From: a virus
Virus record (IMG/VR): IMGVR_UViG_3300023179_005092
Location: 1 to 22,061 of that record
DNA length: 22,061 nt
Direction: 5' to 3' (one strand)
A model generated the notes under the pieces. It was not told the DNA's origin. It was given only the letters and a program-made list of their open reading frames with translations, and ran no database searches. This document shows, piece after piece, positions 1-4,681 of this stretch. How positions within the stretch are numbered: the stretch's first letter is position 1; each line of letters begins with the position of its first letter. Both the position numbers and the translations under genes were made by a program.

Positions 1-72
1 CCCTTGACCAGCACGCAGATAAACGCTGCAACCTTCAAACTTGCAGCCAGTGTTCCAGGATTGATAAGCCAC
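1..72 (-). CDS. Partial small protein, 5' end only
   Basis: The first 24 codons of a minus-strand gene that runs off the left edge. I place the start at a GTG because it follows a strong Shine-Dalgarno sequence (GAAAGGAGACATC) and a TATATAAATTAC box, as in the neighbouring cassettes. The visible product begins MAYQSWNTGCKFEGCSVYLR and has two Cys residues five apart, which might bind metal. No family is recognised and the rest of the protein is not visible. Confidence 0.6.
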   Translation of the reverse strand, partial: MAYQSWNTGCKFEGCSVYLRAGQG

Positions 73-107
73 GATGTCTCCTTTCGACAACGAATGTGAC
101 CAAGTGT

Positions 108-119
108 GTAATTTATATA
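108..119 (-). promoter_or_regulatory. Late-type promoter box TATATAAATTAC
   Basis: One of six near-identical boxes on the minus strand in the first 1.4 kb. The core TATAAATT resembles the T4-type late promoter TATAAATA. It lies 36 bases upstream of the GTG start at 72. The promoter role is inferred from the repeated position of the box upstream of each cassette. Confidence 0.6.
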
Positions 120-129
120 AATATAAACT

Positions 130-270
130 GACAGTCTCCAGCGCCGAAGCGCCAGAGAGTGCCAGAGCATTTGTCGTGCGGTACAAGGTACTGTGACTAG
201 AGGTCCATAAACGGATCGCACAAATAGTCCACCATGTGGGTCGCAAAGACATGTGGGTTGCCCAGACCCA
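130..270 (-). ncRNA. Candidate structured small RNA
   Basis: This interval between two promoter boxes has no ORF with a ribosome binding site; the only short one, a 12-codon ATG frame near 233, lacks a Shine-Dalgarno sequence. On the minus strand it can fold into a 5' hairpin (253-258 with 266-271), a long-range stem (217-225 with 169-180) enclosing a small GTAC/GTAC hairpin, and a 3' ten-pair stem closed by a C(UUCG)G tetraloop (135-158). The last stem needs G-U pairs that exist only in minus-strand RNA, which supports that direction. It does not fit a tRNA cloverleaf. The RNA gene is inferred and there is no family match. Confidence 0.35.
135..158 (-). terminator. UUCG-capped hairpin
   Basis: Ten base pairs, including two G-U wobbles that work only on the minus strand, enclose a TTCG loop. 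It sits at the end of the ORF-less cassette and just before the next promoter. There is no clean U tract, so it may be a processing or stability element rather than an intrinsic terminator. Confidence 0.4.
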
Positions 271-274
271 CGCA

Positions 275-286
275 GTAATTTATATC
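275..286 (-). promoter_or_regulatory. Late-type promoter box
   Basis: The minus strand reads ATATAAATTAC, matching the core of the other five boxes. It precedes the interval that lacks a convincing ORF, so it may drive a non-coding transcript. Confidence 0.5.
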
Positions 287-303
287 TATATCAAAAAATG
301 AAA

Positions 304-323
304 CCCGACCCTTTCGGGCCGGG
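304..323 (-). terminator. Intrinsic terminator
   Basis: On the minus strand the stem CCCGGCCC-GAAA-GGGTCGGG is followed by TTTCATTTTTT, just after the stop codon of the 330-506 gene. It has the typical form of a rho-independent terminator. Confidence 0.75.
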
Positions 324-329
324 AATCAT

Positions 330-506
330 TCAGGCATTGGCTGCCGTCTTGCGGAGGTACGACCACGACGTAACGGCTGCAGCCTGAACGGCTTGGCCTG
401 TCGTGATACGTGCATTGCGGATAGCTTCGCCGTGGCGGGTGCCAGTGGCTTCAGCTTTCTTACGCAATTCCGCAAGTCGAGCCTGTTGCTCTTTCTTGCT
501 ACGCAT
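330..506 (-). CDS. Small basic protein, ATGT(R/K)HG family
   Basis: A 58-aa basic, Ala-rich, largely helical protein beginning MRSKKEQQARLAELRKKAEA. The start at 506 is chosen over an ATG ten codons upstream because it directly follows GAAAGGAGACTTCG; the upstream ATG lies inside the leader. It is a paralogue of the 1157-1333 product: both contain ATGT(R/K)HG near residues 21-28 followed by a similar Ala/Thr/Gln-rich helix ending KTA(A/K)N. It is a one-gene cassette with a late-type box upstream and an intrinsic terminator downstream. Function is unknown; a virion-associated or nucleic-acid-binding role is possible from its charge but unproven. Confidence 0.75.
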   Translation of the reverse strand: MRSKKEQQARLAELRKKAEATGTRHGEAIRNARITTGQAVQAAAVTSWSYLRKTAANA

Positions 507-539
507 CGAAGTCTCCTTTCTCGAGAAAGTGCGCATGGA

Positions 540-551
540 ATAATTTATATA
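540..551 (-). promoter_or_regulatory. Late-type promoter box TATATAAATTAT
   Basis: Exact core shared with the boxes at 751, 1095 and 1371. It lies 34 bases upstream of the ATG at 506. The leader between them contains CTTTC-TCGA-GAAAG, which overlaps the start of the Shine-Dalgarno sequence. Confidence 0.65.
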
Positions 552-571
552 GTTATAATCTCACAGAGCTC

Positions 572-585
572 CACCCTTACGGGTG
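572..585 (-). terminator. GTAA-loop hairpin after small gene
   Basis: The minus strand reads CACCC-GTAA-GGGTG, 14 bases after the stop of the 600-716 gene. There is no U tract. The same GTAA loop caps the 3' hairpins at 778-802 and 1125-1142, so it is a recurrent element of these cassettes. Confidence 0.5.
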
Positions 586-599
586 AAGATGTGATGGGA

Positions 600-716
600 C
601 TAGCGCTTCTTACGAAGCGAGTCAACTGCGAAAAGAACGCAGCCCAAGGAAACGATGACGCCCAAAAGCGTCATGTTCGTCTTGAAGACCTTCTTGTAGG
701 CCTGCCAGTATGACAT
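600..716 (-). CDS. 38-aa single-pass membrane protein
   Basis: This short gene encodes MSYWQAYKKVFKTN, then a hydrophobic stretch at about residues 15-31 (MTLLGVIVSLGCVLFAV), then a basic tail ending DSLRKKR. The pattern is that of a small single-pass membrane protein. The start is supported by GAGAGGAGACTCAC immediately upstream, in which the AGGAGA lies in the loop of a GTGAG/CTCAC hairpin. It has its own late-type box at 751-762. A holin, spanin-like or other envelope role is possible, but nothing in the sequence decides it. Confidence 0.7.
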   Translation of the reverse strand: MSYWQAYKKVFKTNMTLLGVIVSLGCVLFAVDSLRKKR

Positions 717-750
717 GTGAGTCTCCTCTCACTAGGGAATGTGGCAGGGT

Positions 751-762
751 ATAATTTATATA
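751..762 (-). promoter_or_regulatory. Late-type promoter box TATATAAATTAT
   Basis: Minus-strand box 35 bases upstream of the 38-aa gene start at 716. The upstream side reads TATATTT, as in the boxes at 108 and 1371. Confidence 0.65.
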
Positions 763-777
763 AATATAAAATCCAAA

Positions 778-802
778 CTACAACCATCTTACGATGGTGT
801 AG
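778..802 (-). terminator. GTAA-loop hairpin after coiled-coil gene
   Basis: The minus strand forms CTAC-ACCATC-GTAA-GATGGT-(T)GTAG, about 15 bases beyond the stop at 818. It is followed by only a short T-rich stretch (GTTTGGATTT), so it may be a weak terminator or an mRNA stabiliser. Confidence 0.5.
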
Positions 803-817
803 TAGGAGCTGGCAAGG

Positions 818-1045
818 TCAGCTGTAAAGGTAACGTACCTTCTCGTCAGACGACATGAAAGGATCCTTCACACGTGAAGGTGTACGACCGAGAGTCTTTG
901 TAATAGCAGACATCTCGTTCTCCAATTCAGTCTTCTGGTCGTTCAACTCGAAGTAGCGTTCGATGAGCGCATTCTTAGTGCGCACAACTTCACATTCGAG
1001 AAAAAACGTCGGTACGGTATCCTTCTTCTTCCGGAAACGGAACAT
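818..1045 (-). CDS. 75-aa helical protein, likely coiled coil
   Basis: Begins MFRFRKKKDTVPTFFLECEV and contains a long charged helix at about residues 20-52 (including RYFELNDQKTELENEM) of coiled-coil character. The start at 1045 is chosen for the GAAAGGGG upstream; an in-frame ATG 17 codons earlier overlaps the promoter and leader. Its fifth codon is CGG (1031-1033, minus), read here as a normal Arg triplet: shifting there would give an unrelated frame that stops after about 30 codons. It is therefore the only exception in this window to the CGG shift seen in the AT-rich genes. Function unknown. Confidence 0.75.
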   Translation of the reverse strand: MFRFRKKKDTVPTFFLECEVVRTKNALIERYFELNDQKTELENEMSAITKTLGRTPSRVKDPFMSSDEKVRYLYS

Positions 1046-1094
1046 TGCGGTACCCCTTTCTAGGGTGTTAGGCAGACGGAATTGTCTGCAGGCC

Positions 1095-1106
1095 ATAATT
1101 TATATA
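1095..1106 (-). promoter_or_regulatory. Late-type promoter box TATATAAATTAT
   Basis: Minus-strand box 50 bases upstream of the coiled-coil gene start at 1045. The leader contains ACCC-TAGAAA-GGGT, which takes part of the Shine-Dalgarno sequence into a stem. Confidence 0.65.
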
Positions 1107-1124
1107 CAATATAAAATCCAAAGA

Positions 1125-1142
1125 GCACCCCCTTACGGGGGT
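1125..1142 (-). terminator. Strong GTAA-loop hairpin
   Basis: The minus strand reads CACCCCC-GTAA-GGGGGTG, 14 bases after the stop of the 1157-1333 gene. A weak T-rich stretch follows. It is the strongest of the three GTAA-capped cassette hairpins. Confidence 0.55.
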
Positions 1143-1156
1143 GTCTAAGGAGAACA

Positions 1157-1333
1157 CTACCAGTTCTTGGCGGTGTTCTTAACGACGGCGATGGTGTAAG
1201 CAGCGCCAAGCTGAGTAGACTGAGCCACAGTGACTCGCGTCTTGTGGATGGTCTTACCAGCAGCTTTGCCGTGCTTAGTTCCAGTGGCCTTGGCCTTGTT
1301 CAGGCGCTTGTTGAATTCGGTTTGTGACAGCAT
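1157..1333 (-). CDS. Small basic protein, ATGT(R/K)HG family
   Basis: A 58-aa protein beginning MLSQTEFNKRLNKAKATGTK, basic and Ala/Thr/Lys-rich. It is a paralogue of the 330-506 product: they share ATGT(K/R)HG, a following T-(V/T)-(A/G)-Q region and a KTA(K/A)N end, and have the same length. The start follows CGAGGAGGTAATCCG, a near-perfect ribosome binding site set in the loop of a TACC/GGTA hairpin. Codon use is rich in AAG, ACC, GCC and CTG, unlike the AT-rich genes to the right. Function unknown. Confidence 0.75.
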   Translation of the reverse strand: MLSQTEFNKRLNKAKATGTKHGKAAGKTIHKTRVTVAQSTQLGAAYTIAVVKNTAKNW

Positions 1334-1370
1334 CGGATTACCTCCTCGGGTAGTTGTTGTGATGCGAGGA

Positions 1371-1382
1371 ATAATTTATATA
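1371..1382 (-). promoter_or_regulatory. Late-type promoter box TATATAAATTAT
   Basis: The rightmost of the six minus-strand boxes, 38 bases upstream of the start at 1333. Its upstream flank is TATATT, as in the boxes at 108 and 751. Confidence 0.65.
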
Positions 1383-1398
1383 AATATATGGGTATATG

Positions 1399-1428
1399 GT
1401 AGTAGGCTAGTTAAAAATATCCTACTAC
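1399..1428. other. Inverted repeat at cassette block border
   Basis: GTAGTAGG and CCTACTAC form a perfect 8-bp stem around a 14-base AT-rich loop. It lies upstream of the last minus-strand promoter and in front of the AT-rich divergent intergenic region. It could be a terminator, an operator or a boundary element; nothing seen decides between these. Confidence 0.4.
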
Positions 1429-1429
1429 G

Positions 1430-1695
1430 CATAGATTAATAATACCCCACTTGAAATTTTTCTAATTTTATATAGGTTAAGAATTTTATATGAGATTATA
1501 TAGGTTTTCGTAAAAAGGCTTTGTCTAAAAATATTTTTCCCCTATTTTTTATACATATAGGCTTCTTTATATACCCTTATACAAGTCGCCACAAAAAATC
1601 TAGAAATTTCTCTCCAAAAGGTTGCAAGACACCACATCACCTGCTAGTGTCCTGGTCGCAATAAACAACACACAACACCCAGGAGGATAAACACT
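1430..1695. other. AT-rich divergent intergenic region
   Basis: About 265 bases without a supportable gene, separating the minus-strand cassettes from the plus-strand genes. The motif TTATATAGGTT occurs twice (around 1470 and 1496) and a related ATACATATAGG near 1551. The last 80 bases are less AT-rich and contain a GACAC/GTGTC inverted repeat (about 1628-1657) in what would be the leader of the 1696 gene. A plus-strand promoter is expected here but I cannot assign a convincing one. Confidence 0.5.
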
Positions 1696-1866
1696 ATGGG
1701 CCGCAAGAAAAAGAACATACAAATCCACGAAGAACAGCTCTATAACGAGCTCATGGATCTAGAGGATATCTATAGCTCCAGTGTAAAACAATACACCGGT
1801 TCTTCCAAGTATGCTAACAATGACTGGGACTATGACTCAGACAGCTACGGTAATCACGAGTGGTAA
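1696..1866 (+). CDS. 56-aa hypothetical protein with acidic tail
   Basis: Begins MGRKKKNIQIHEEQLYNELM, with a basic start, a short acidic helix and an Asp/Ser/Tyr/Asn-rich tail ending GNHEW. The start has an excellent AGGAGG six to seven bases upstream, inside AGGAGGATAAACACT. The next gene starts 58 bases downstream and may be cotranscribed. No in-frame CGG. No family is recognised. The codons (CGC, CTC, AAG) resemble the GC-richer left block more than the AT-rich genes to the right. Confidence 0.7.
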   Translation: MGRKKKNIQIHEEQLYNELMDLEDIYSSSVKQYTGSSKYANNDWDYDSDSYGNHEW

Positions 1867-1924
1867 AAGTCCATTCTTTTATAAACTATCCCACACACTA
1901 ATGCCAAACACACAAAGGAAAAAT

Positions 1925-2515
1925 GTGAAAAACAACGATAAAAAGAAACTACTGTTAATATCTGAAGAACTGACAAAGTCAGTTGGTAAGAATCAATTCT
2001 TATCTCTCTTTACAAAGGAACATGATGTTATCGTTATAGATTATTTATTTGAAAAGGATCCAAAAGATAGATCACAGGATAATCTGTTCCTACGATCAAG
2101 GGCTAAGAAGATGTATTTAAAGCTTAAGCCCTATCTAGAAGCTGATTATAGCCATATGACCTTTATCGGCTTGGGCGACGACTGTCAATATCTTTATGAA
2201 CTCTTTTTAGATAAGGGCATTGTTTTTGATGGGGCGGTCTTTATTAACCATGATTGGTTTGATTACCAAAATATTGATAATCCAAAAATCGCACAAGTCC
2301 ACAAAAAGACCAAGATTTGGAACTTCTACTCTAAGAATCATCTTAGAGCTAGAAAAACTGGATTAAACAATTACTGTATACCAACAAGAAGATCTCCACA
2401 ATTTAATTCCAGATATGCCCTTGAGGCATACGGTGTAATAATGTATGGAGTCTATGGTAGACTTTCTTTATTGGATGAAGTTGGAAGCATCAAGATGTTG
2501 TCTAACGCAGGTTAA
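1925..2515 (+). CDS. Hypothetical protein, alpha/beta-like fold
   Basis: A 196-aa protein if it starts at the GTG at 1925, which follows AAAGGAAAAAT; the frame is open further upstream, with an ATG at 1901 as a poorer alternative. After a basic start come a beta-like strand (KKLLLISEEL), another (HDVIVIDYLF), then TFIGLGDDCQYLYELF and GAVFINHDWFDY. The strand-GxGxx-helix order recalls alpha/beta-hydrolase or Rossmann-like proteins, but a clear catalytic triad is not visible, so no function is assigned. Its last four bases overlap the end of the convergent minus-strand gene. Confidence 0.7.
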   Translation: MKNNDKKKLLLISEELTKSVGKNQFLSLFTKEHDVIVIDYLFEKDPKDRSQDNLFLRSRAKKMYLKLKPYLEADYSHMTFIGLGDDCQYLYELFLDKGIVFDGAVFINHDWFDYQNIDNPKIAQVHKKTKIWNFYSKNHLRARKTGLNNYCIPTRRSPQFNSRYALEAYGVIMYGVYGRLSLLDEVGSIKMLSNAG

Positions 2516-2872
2516 ATAAAACCTTCGTCATCTTCATCAAACTCAACGTCATCTATAAAACCATTATCAATAAAGAAATTATTCCAGTCATCTGAACTGA
2601 TTTCATATTGTTTAACTTCATTGGGACCTAATCCACGTATGATATCTTCTACGGCCATGTCTAAATCATTGGCTGTAGAAGTTATCATATCCCACTGGTC
2701 TACCGGAAATAAGCTAACGACCAATGTATCATCATCTTTAGCATGAGCGGTAACGATAATATTATACTTATCGATTTCTTCGCCGTTGAAAGCACTTGGT
2801 GAATACTCTGGATCTAATAATTCCGGATTTGTAGATCCGAAGATACTCTCGAAGCATTTCCCAGAATTCCAT
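2512..2872 (-). CDS. 119-aa acidic protein read through a CGG +1 shift
   Basis: The conventional reading gives two fragments: an ATG at 2872 with GAAGGA upstream, running 34 codons to a stop, and an open frame ending at 2512. Skipping the C of the CGG at 2839-2837 joins them into one protein: MEFWEMLREYL-G-STNPELLDPEYSPSAF, continuing through NIIVTAHAKDDDTLVVSLF and a very acidic C-terminus. The joined product has uninterrupted beta strands and a start with a ribosome binding site, which neither fragment has alone. It has its own promoter (TATAAT at 2904-2899) and follows the terminator of the recA operon. Family unknown. It is the only shifted gene on the minus strand, so the effect does not depend on DNA strand. 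Confidence 0.8.
2837..2839 (-). other. CGG +1 recoding site (codon 12)
   Basis: The minus strand reads TAT CTT CGG ATC in the incoming frame and CTT-C-GGA TCT ACA in the outgoing frame. Without the shift, translation stops 23 codons later at TAA. Fourth base A. Confidence 0.85.
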
Positions 2873-2898
2873 ATAATCCTTCTATAGGAGATTATCCT

Positions 2899-2904
2899 AT
2901 TATA
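2899..2904 (-). promoter_or_regulatory. Promoter -10 box TATAAT
   Basis: The minus strand reads GGTACTATAATAGG, 26 bases upstream of the ATG at 2872. A T-rich stretch of the terminator region stands in for a -35 box; no good -35 is present. It probably drives the 119-aa gene separately from the recA operon. Confidence 0.5.
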
Positions 2905-2920
2905 GTACCGTTTAATTTGT

Positions 2921-2967
2921 TAAAAAATAAAAAATAATTTTTGGCGGCGAATTTCGCAACAATTATT
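2921..2967 (-). terminator. Terminator of the recA operon
   Basis: On the minus strand an outer AATAATT/AATTATT pairing and an inner GCGA-AAT-TCGC stem are followed by TTATTTTTTATTTTTT. The stem overlaps the stop codon of the 2963-3124 gene. The form is that of a rho-independent terminator. Confidence 0.7.
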
Positions 2968-3124
2968 CTTCATTTTTTCGAAAAAAGAGTTCTAGCTGTT
3001 CAGTATTGAACTTTAGGTTACTCTTAAACTCTGTATTGTACACCGTTTGAATACGAGAAAAAGACATTCTAATGTCATCACCAGAATTAAAGTAAAAGAT
3101 CTCATCTTCGTCAACAATTCTCAT
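2963..3124 (-). CDS. 53-aa hypothetical protein
   Basis: Begins MRIVDEDEIFYFNSGDDIRM and ends with a Phe/Glu/Asn-rich helix (NTEQLELFFRKNEE). I start at 3124 because GGAGATGAGGAAT lies just upstream and this start sits directly after the stop of the preceding zinc-ribbon gene; an ATG four codons earlier (3136) overlaps that gene. It is the third gene of the recA unit, followed at once by the terminator. No family is recognised. No in-frame CGG. Confidence 0.65.
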   Translation of the reverse strand: MRIVDEDEIFYFNSGDDIRMSFSRIQTVYNTEFKSNLKFNTEQLELFFRKNEE

Positions 3125-3125
3125 G

Positions 3126-3308
3126 TTATTCCTCATCTCCAATGGTTTCACTCCAAGAATCTCCACACTCTCTACAGGTAACAGAGAAGTGTTCTATACC
3201 ATCTTTTTGAGATAGTGGGACTACAAGAATATTCATTGGATAGGGGCAATCTGGACAAGGCTGTGGGTCAAGCCCATAATTCGAATTGGCTACGTTACTT
3301 GGACTCAT
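3126..3308 (-). CDS. 60-aa zinc-ribbon protein
   Basis: Four cysteines form a zinc ribbon: CPDC at residues 18-21 and CREC at 45-48, separated by a beta-hairpin region (MNILVVPLSQKDGIEHFSVT). Such ribbons bind nucleic acid or protein. The chosen ATG at 3308 overlaps the last codons of recA, an overlap typical of translational coupling; an upstream in-frame ATG at 3347 lies deeper inside recA and is less likely. It lies between recA and the 53-aa gene. A role with RecA in recombination is only suggested by position. Confidence 0.7.
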   Translation of the reverse strand: MSPSNVANSNYGLDPQPCPDCPYPMNILVVPLSQKDGIEHFSVTCRECGDSWSETIGDEE

Positions 3309-4275
3309 TAAAAATAAGATCCTTGATGTTTTTAAGTAGATTTTCATCTTGTCTTAACTTATTGATGGCATTTTCTCTACCCTGTGCATAATTCTCACCA
3401 TTGTGTGAAATCCATGCACCTTTTTGGATAAAAATTTGGCTTTGAATAGCTAGATCAAGTAAAGATCCAACCAAATCAACGCCCTTTCCATAATAAACAT
3501 CAAACTCTGCCACCTTTAATGGTGGAGACATCTTATTTTTAATAACCTTGGCTTTCACTGTAATACCTACAGCATTACCTTCTTTGTCTTTTATATCTTC
3601 TTTCTTACGAAGATCAATACGAACAGAGGAATGAAACCTTAAAGCCATACCACCTGGTGTGGTTTCTGGATTTCCAAACATAATTCCAATCTTATTTCGC
3701 ATTTGATTAATGAAAATTACAAGAGTTTTGCTCTCATTTGCCAATGCAGTAATTTTACGCATTGCTTTTGCCATCATTCTTGCCTGCAAACCCATCTGAT
3801 TTGCTTCCATTTCACCATCTAACTCTGCTTTTGGAACAAGTGTCGCCACTGAGTCAACAACAATGAGTCCAATCTCACCTGTTCTAACTAGTTTATCTAC
3901 AATTTCCAAAGCTTCTTCGCCATAATGCGGTTGAGCCAATAACAATTCATCTAAATCAATGCCCAAACTGATCATATAACTTGGATCTAGTGCGTGTTCT
4001 GCGTCTACGTATGCACAGCGCAAACCCTGTTTTTGTGCTTCTGCGACTACAGAAAGTGCTAATGTTGACTTACCAGAAGATTCTGGCCCGTATATTTCTA
4101 CAATTCTTCCCCTGGGAAGACCGCCAATACCAAGAATTTTATCTAGAGTTGGAGCTCCAGTAGGAATCGATGGCCACTGCTGGTGGTCAGAATTACCAAG
4201 TTTCATAACAGTTCCTGGACCAAACTGACGGTCTAGTTGTGCAATTGCTATATCAAGTGATTTAGATTCTTCCAT
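3295..4275 (-). CDS. recA: RecA recombinase
   Basis: A 326-aa RecA that polymerises on single-stranded DNA and catalyses strand exchange using ATP. The core is complete: Walker A GPESSGKST at residues 63-71, AEHALD at 92-97, the Walker B aspartate in LIVVDSVATLVP (about 138-149), loop L1 around 151-168 (MGLQARMM conserved) and loop L2 starting NQMRNKIGIMFGNPETTPGG at 190. L1 carries EMEANQ where bacterial RecA usually has GDSH or similar. It is shorter than the usual ~350 aa and lacks a long acidic tail. The start at 4275 is preferred to an ATG nine codons upstream because it aligns with RecA N-termini and the upstream codons overlap the -10 box. That TATAAT lies only seven bases from the ATG, so the mRNA may be leaderless. 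No in-frame CGG. Confidence 0.95.
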   Translation of the reverse strand: MEESKSLDIAIAQLDRQFGPGTVMKLGNSDHQQWPSIPTGAPTLDKILGIGGLPRGRIVEIYGPESSGKSTLALSVVAEAQKQGLRCAYVDAEHALDPSYMISLGIDLDELLLAQPHYGEEALEIVDKLVRTGEIGLIVVDSVATLVPKAELDGEMEANQMGLQARMMAKAMRKITALANESKTLVIFINQMRNKIGIMFGNPETTPGGMALRFHSSVRIDLRKKEDIKDKEGNAVGITVKAKVIKNKMSPPLKVAEFDVYYGKGVDLVGSLLDLAIQSQIFIQKGAWISHNGENYAQGRENAINKLRQDENLLKNIKDLIFNESK

Positions 4276-4282
4276 GGCATAA

Positions 4283-4291
4283 ATTATAGCA
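4283..4291 (-). promoter_or_regulatory. Extended -10 promoter of recA
   Basis: The minus strand reads TGCTATAAT, an extended -10 element, with no clear -35. Only seven bases (TTATGCC) separate TATAAT from the ATG at 4275, so transcription would begin at or next to the start codon. It is divergent from the promoter at 4324. Confidence 0.65.
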
Positions 4292-4323
4292 TACTCACAC
4301 ACTCAATAACTACATGCATACGG

Positions 4324-4332
4324 TGGTATAAT
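4324..4332 (+). promoter_or_regulatory. Extended -10 promoter TGGTATAAT
   Basis: An extended -10 of the same form as those at 21789 and 21819. It lies 28 bases upstream of the GTG at 4361, leaving room for a normal leader with AAGGAG. Confidence 0.65.
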
Positions 4333-4360
4333 AGATCTGCAAAACGCAAGGAGAATAAAA

Positions 4361-4531
4361 GTGAAAAATAAATATAACGTTGAACTGCATTTGGATTTTA
4401 CAAGAGCAAGAATAATGTTAGGCAGAATAAATACAGTTGATGAACTATTGGCAATTTGGAAAATTGCTGGTCCTTGTATTGAAAAATGTCCTTCAATTGA
4501 AAAAATACAAACAAGAAAAAATATTTCTTGA
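4361..4531 (+). CDS. 56-aa hypothetical protein
   Basis: GTG start with CAAGGAGAATAAAA upstream and an extended -10 promoter 28 bases away. The product begins MKNKYNVELHLDFTRARIML and has two Cys in GPCIEKCPS near residues 38-44. It stops 150 bases before the AAA+ gene, which has its own promoter. No family is recognised, but promoter, ribosome binding site and an ordinary protein composition make it likely to be real. Confidence 0.65.
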   Translation: MKNKYNVELHLDFTRARIMLGRINTVDELLAIWKIAGPCIEKCPSIEKIQTRKNIS

Positions 4532-4548
4532 TTTTATTTGACACGGGT

Positions 4549-4557
4549 TGCTATAAT
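4549..4557 (+). promoter_or_regulatory. Extended -10 promoter TGCTATAAT
   Basis: Reads TTGCTATAAT. A TTGACA sits at 4538-4543 but is only 8 bases from the -10, too close for a normal -35, so the extended -10 is probably the working part. It drives the AAA+ gene with a leader of about 120 bases. Confidence 0.65.
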
Positions 4558-4559
4558 GT

Positions 4560-4681
4560 CTTTACGGGAGAAACTTAAATACTAGAGAGTATTATTTTCT
4601 AGTTACTCCCACAACAGCATATACTAAGTATAGAGGTTACTATTTACTACATCTCCGTCATCTAGGGGGTGAAGTAAAATA
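4560..4681 (+). promoter_or_regulatory. Structured 5' leader of the AAA+ gene
   Basis: A ~120-base untranslated leader with an ACTAGA/TCTAGT inverted repeat (about 4582-4604) and CTA-rich direct and inverted repeats, ending in AGGGGGTGAAGTAAAATA before the ATG. No riboswitch family is recognised. It is unusually long for this compact genome and may carry regulation. Confidence 0.35.

Noticed and set aside
130-270. A tRNA gene, perhaps the sought decoder, containing ATCCGTTTA on the minus strand
   Set aside because: TCCG is present, but no cloverleaf forms around it: no T-arm with a GTTC-type loop and no acceptor stem. It is kept only as a structured-RNA candidate.
393-713. Plus-strand open frames over the micro-gene block
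   Set aside because: They lie antisense to genes with strong ribosome binding sites and promoter boxes, have none themselves and run across hairpins and promoters.
1811-1924. Longer N-terminus for the 1925-2515 gene
   Set aside because: The upstream codons overlap the 56-aa gene, encode a low-quality Thr-rich stretch and lack a ribosome binding site; the GTG at 1925 has AAAGGA.
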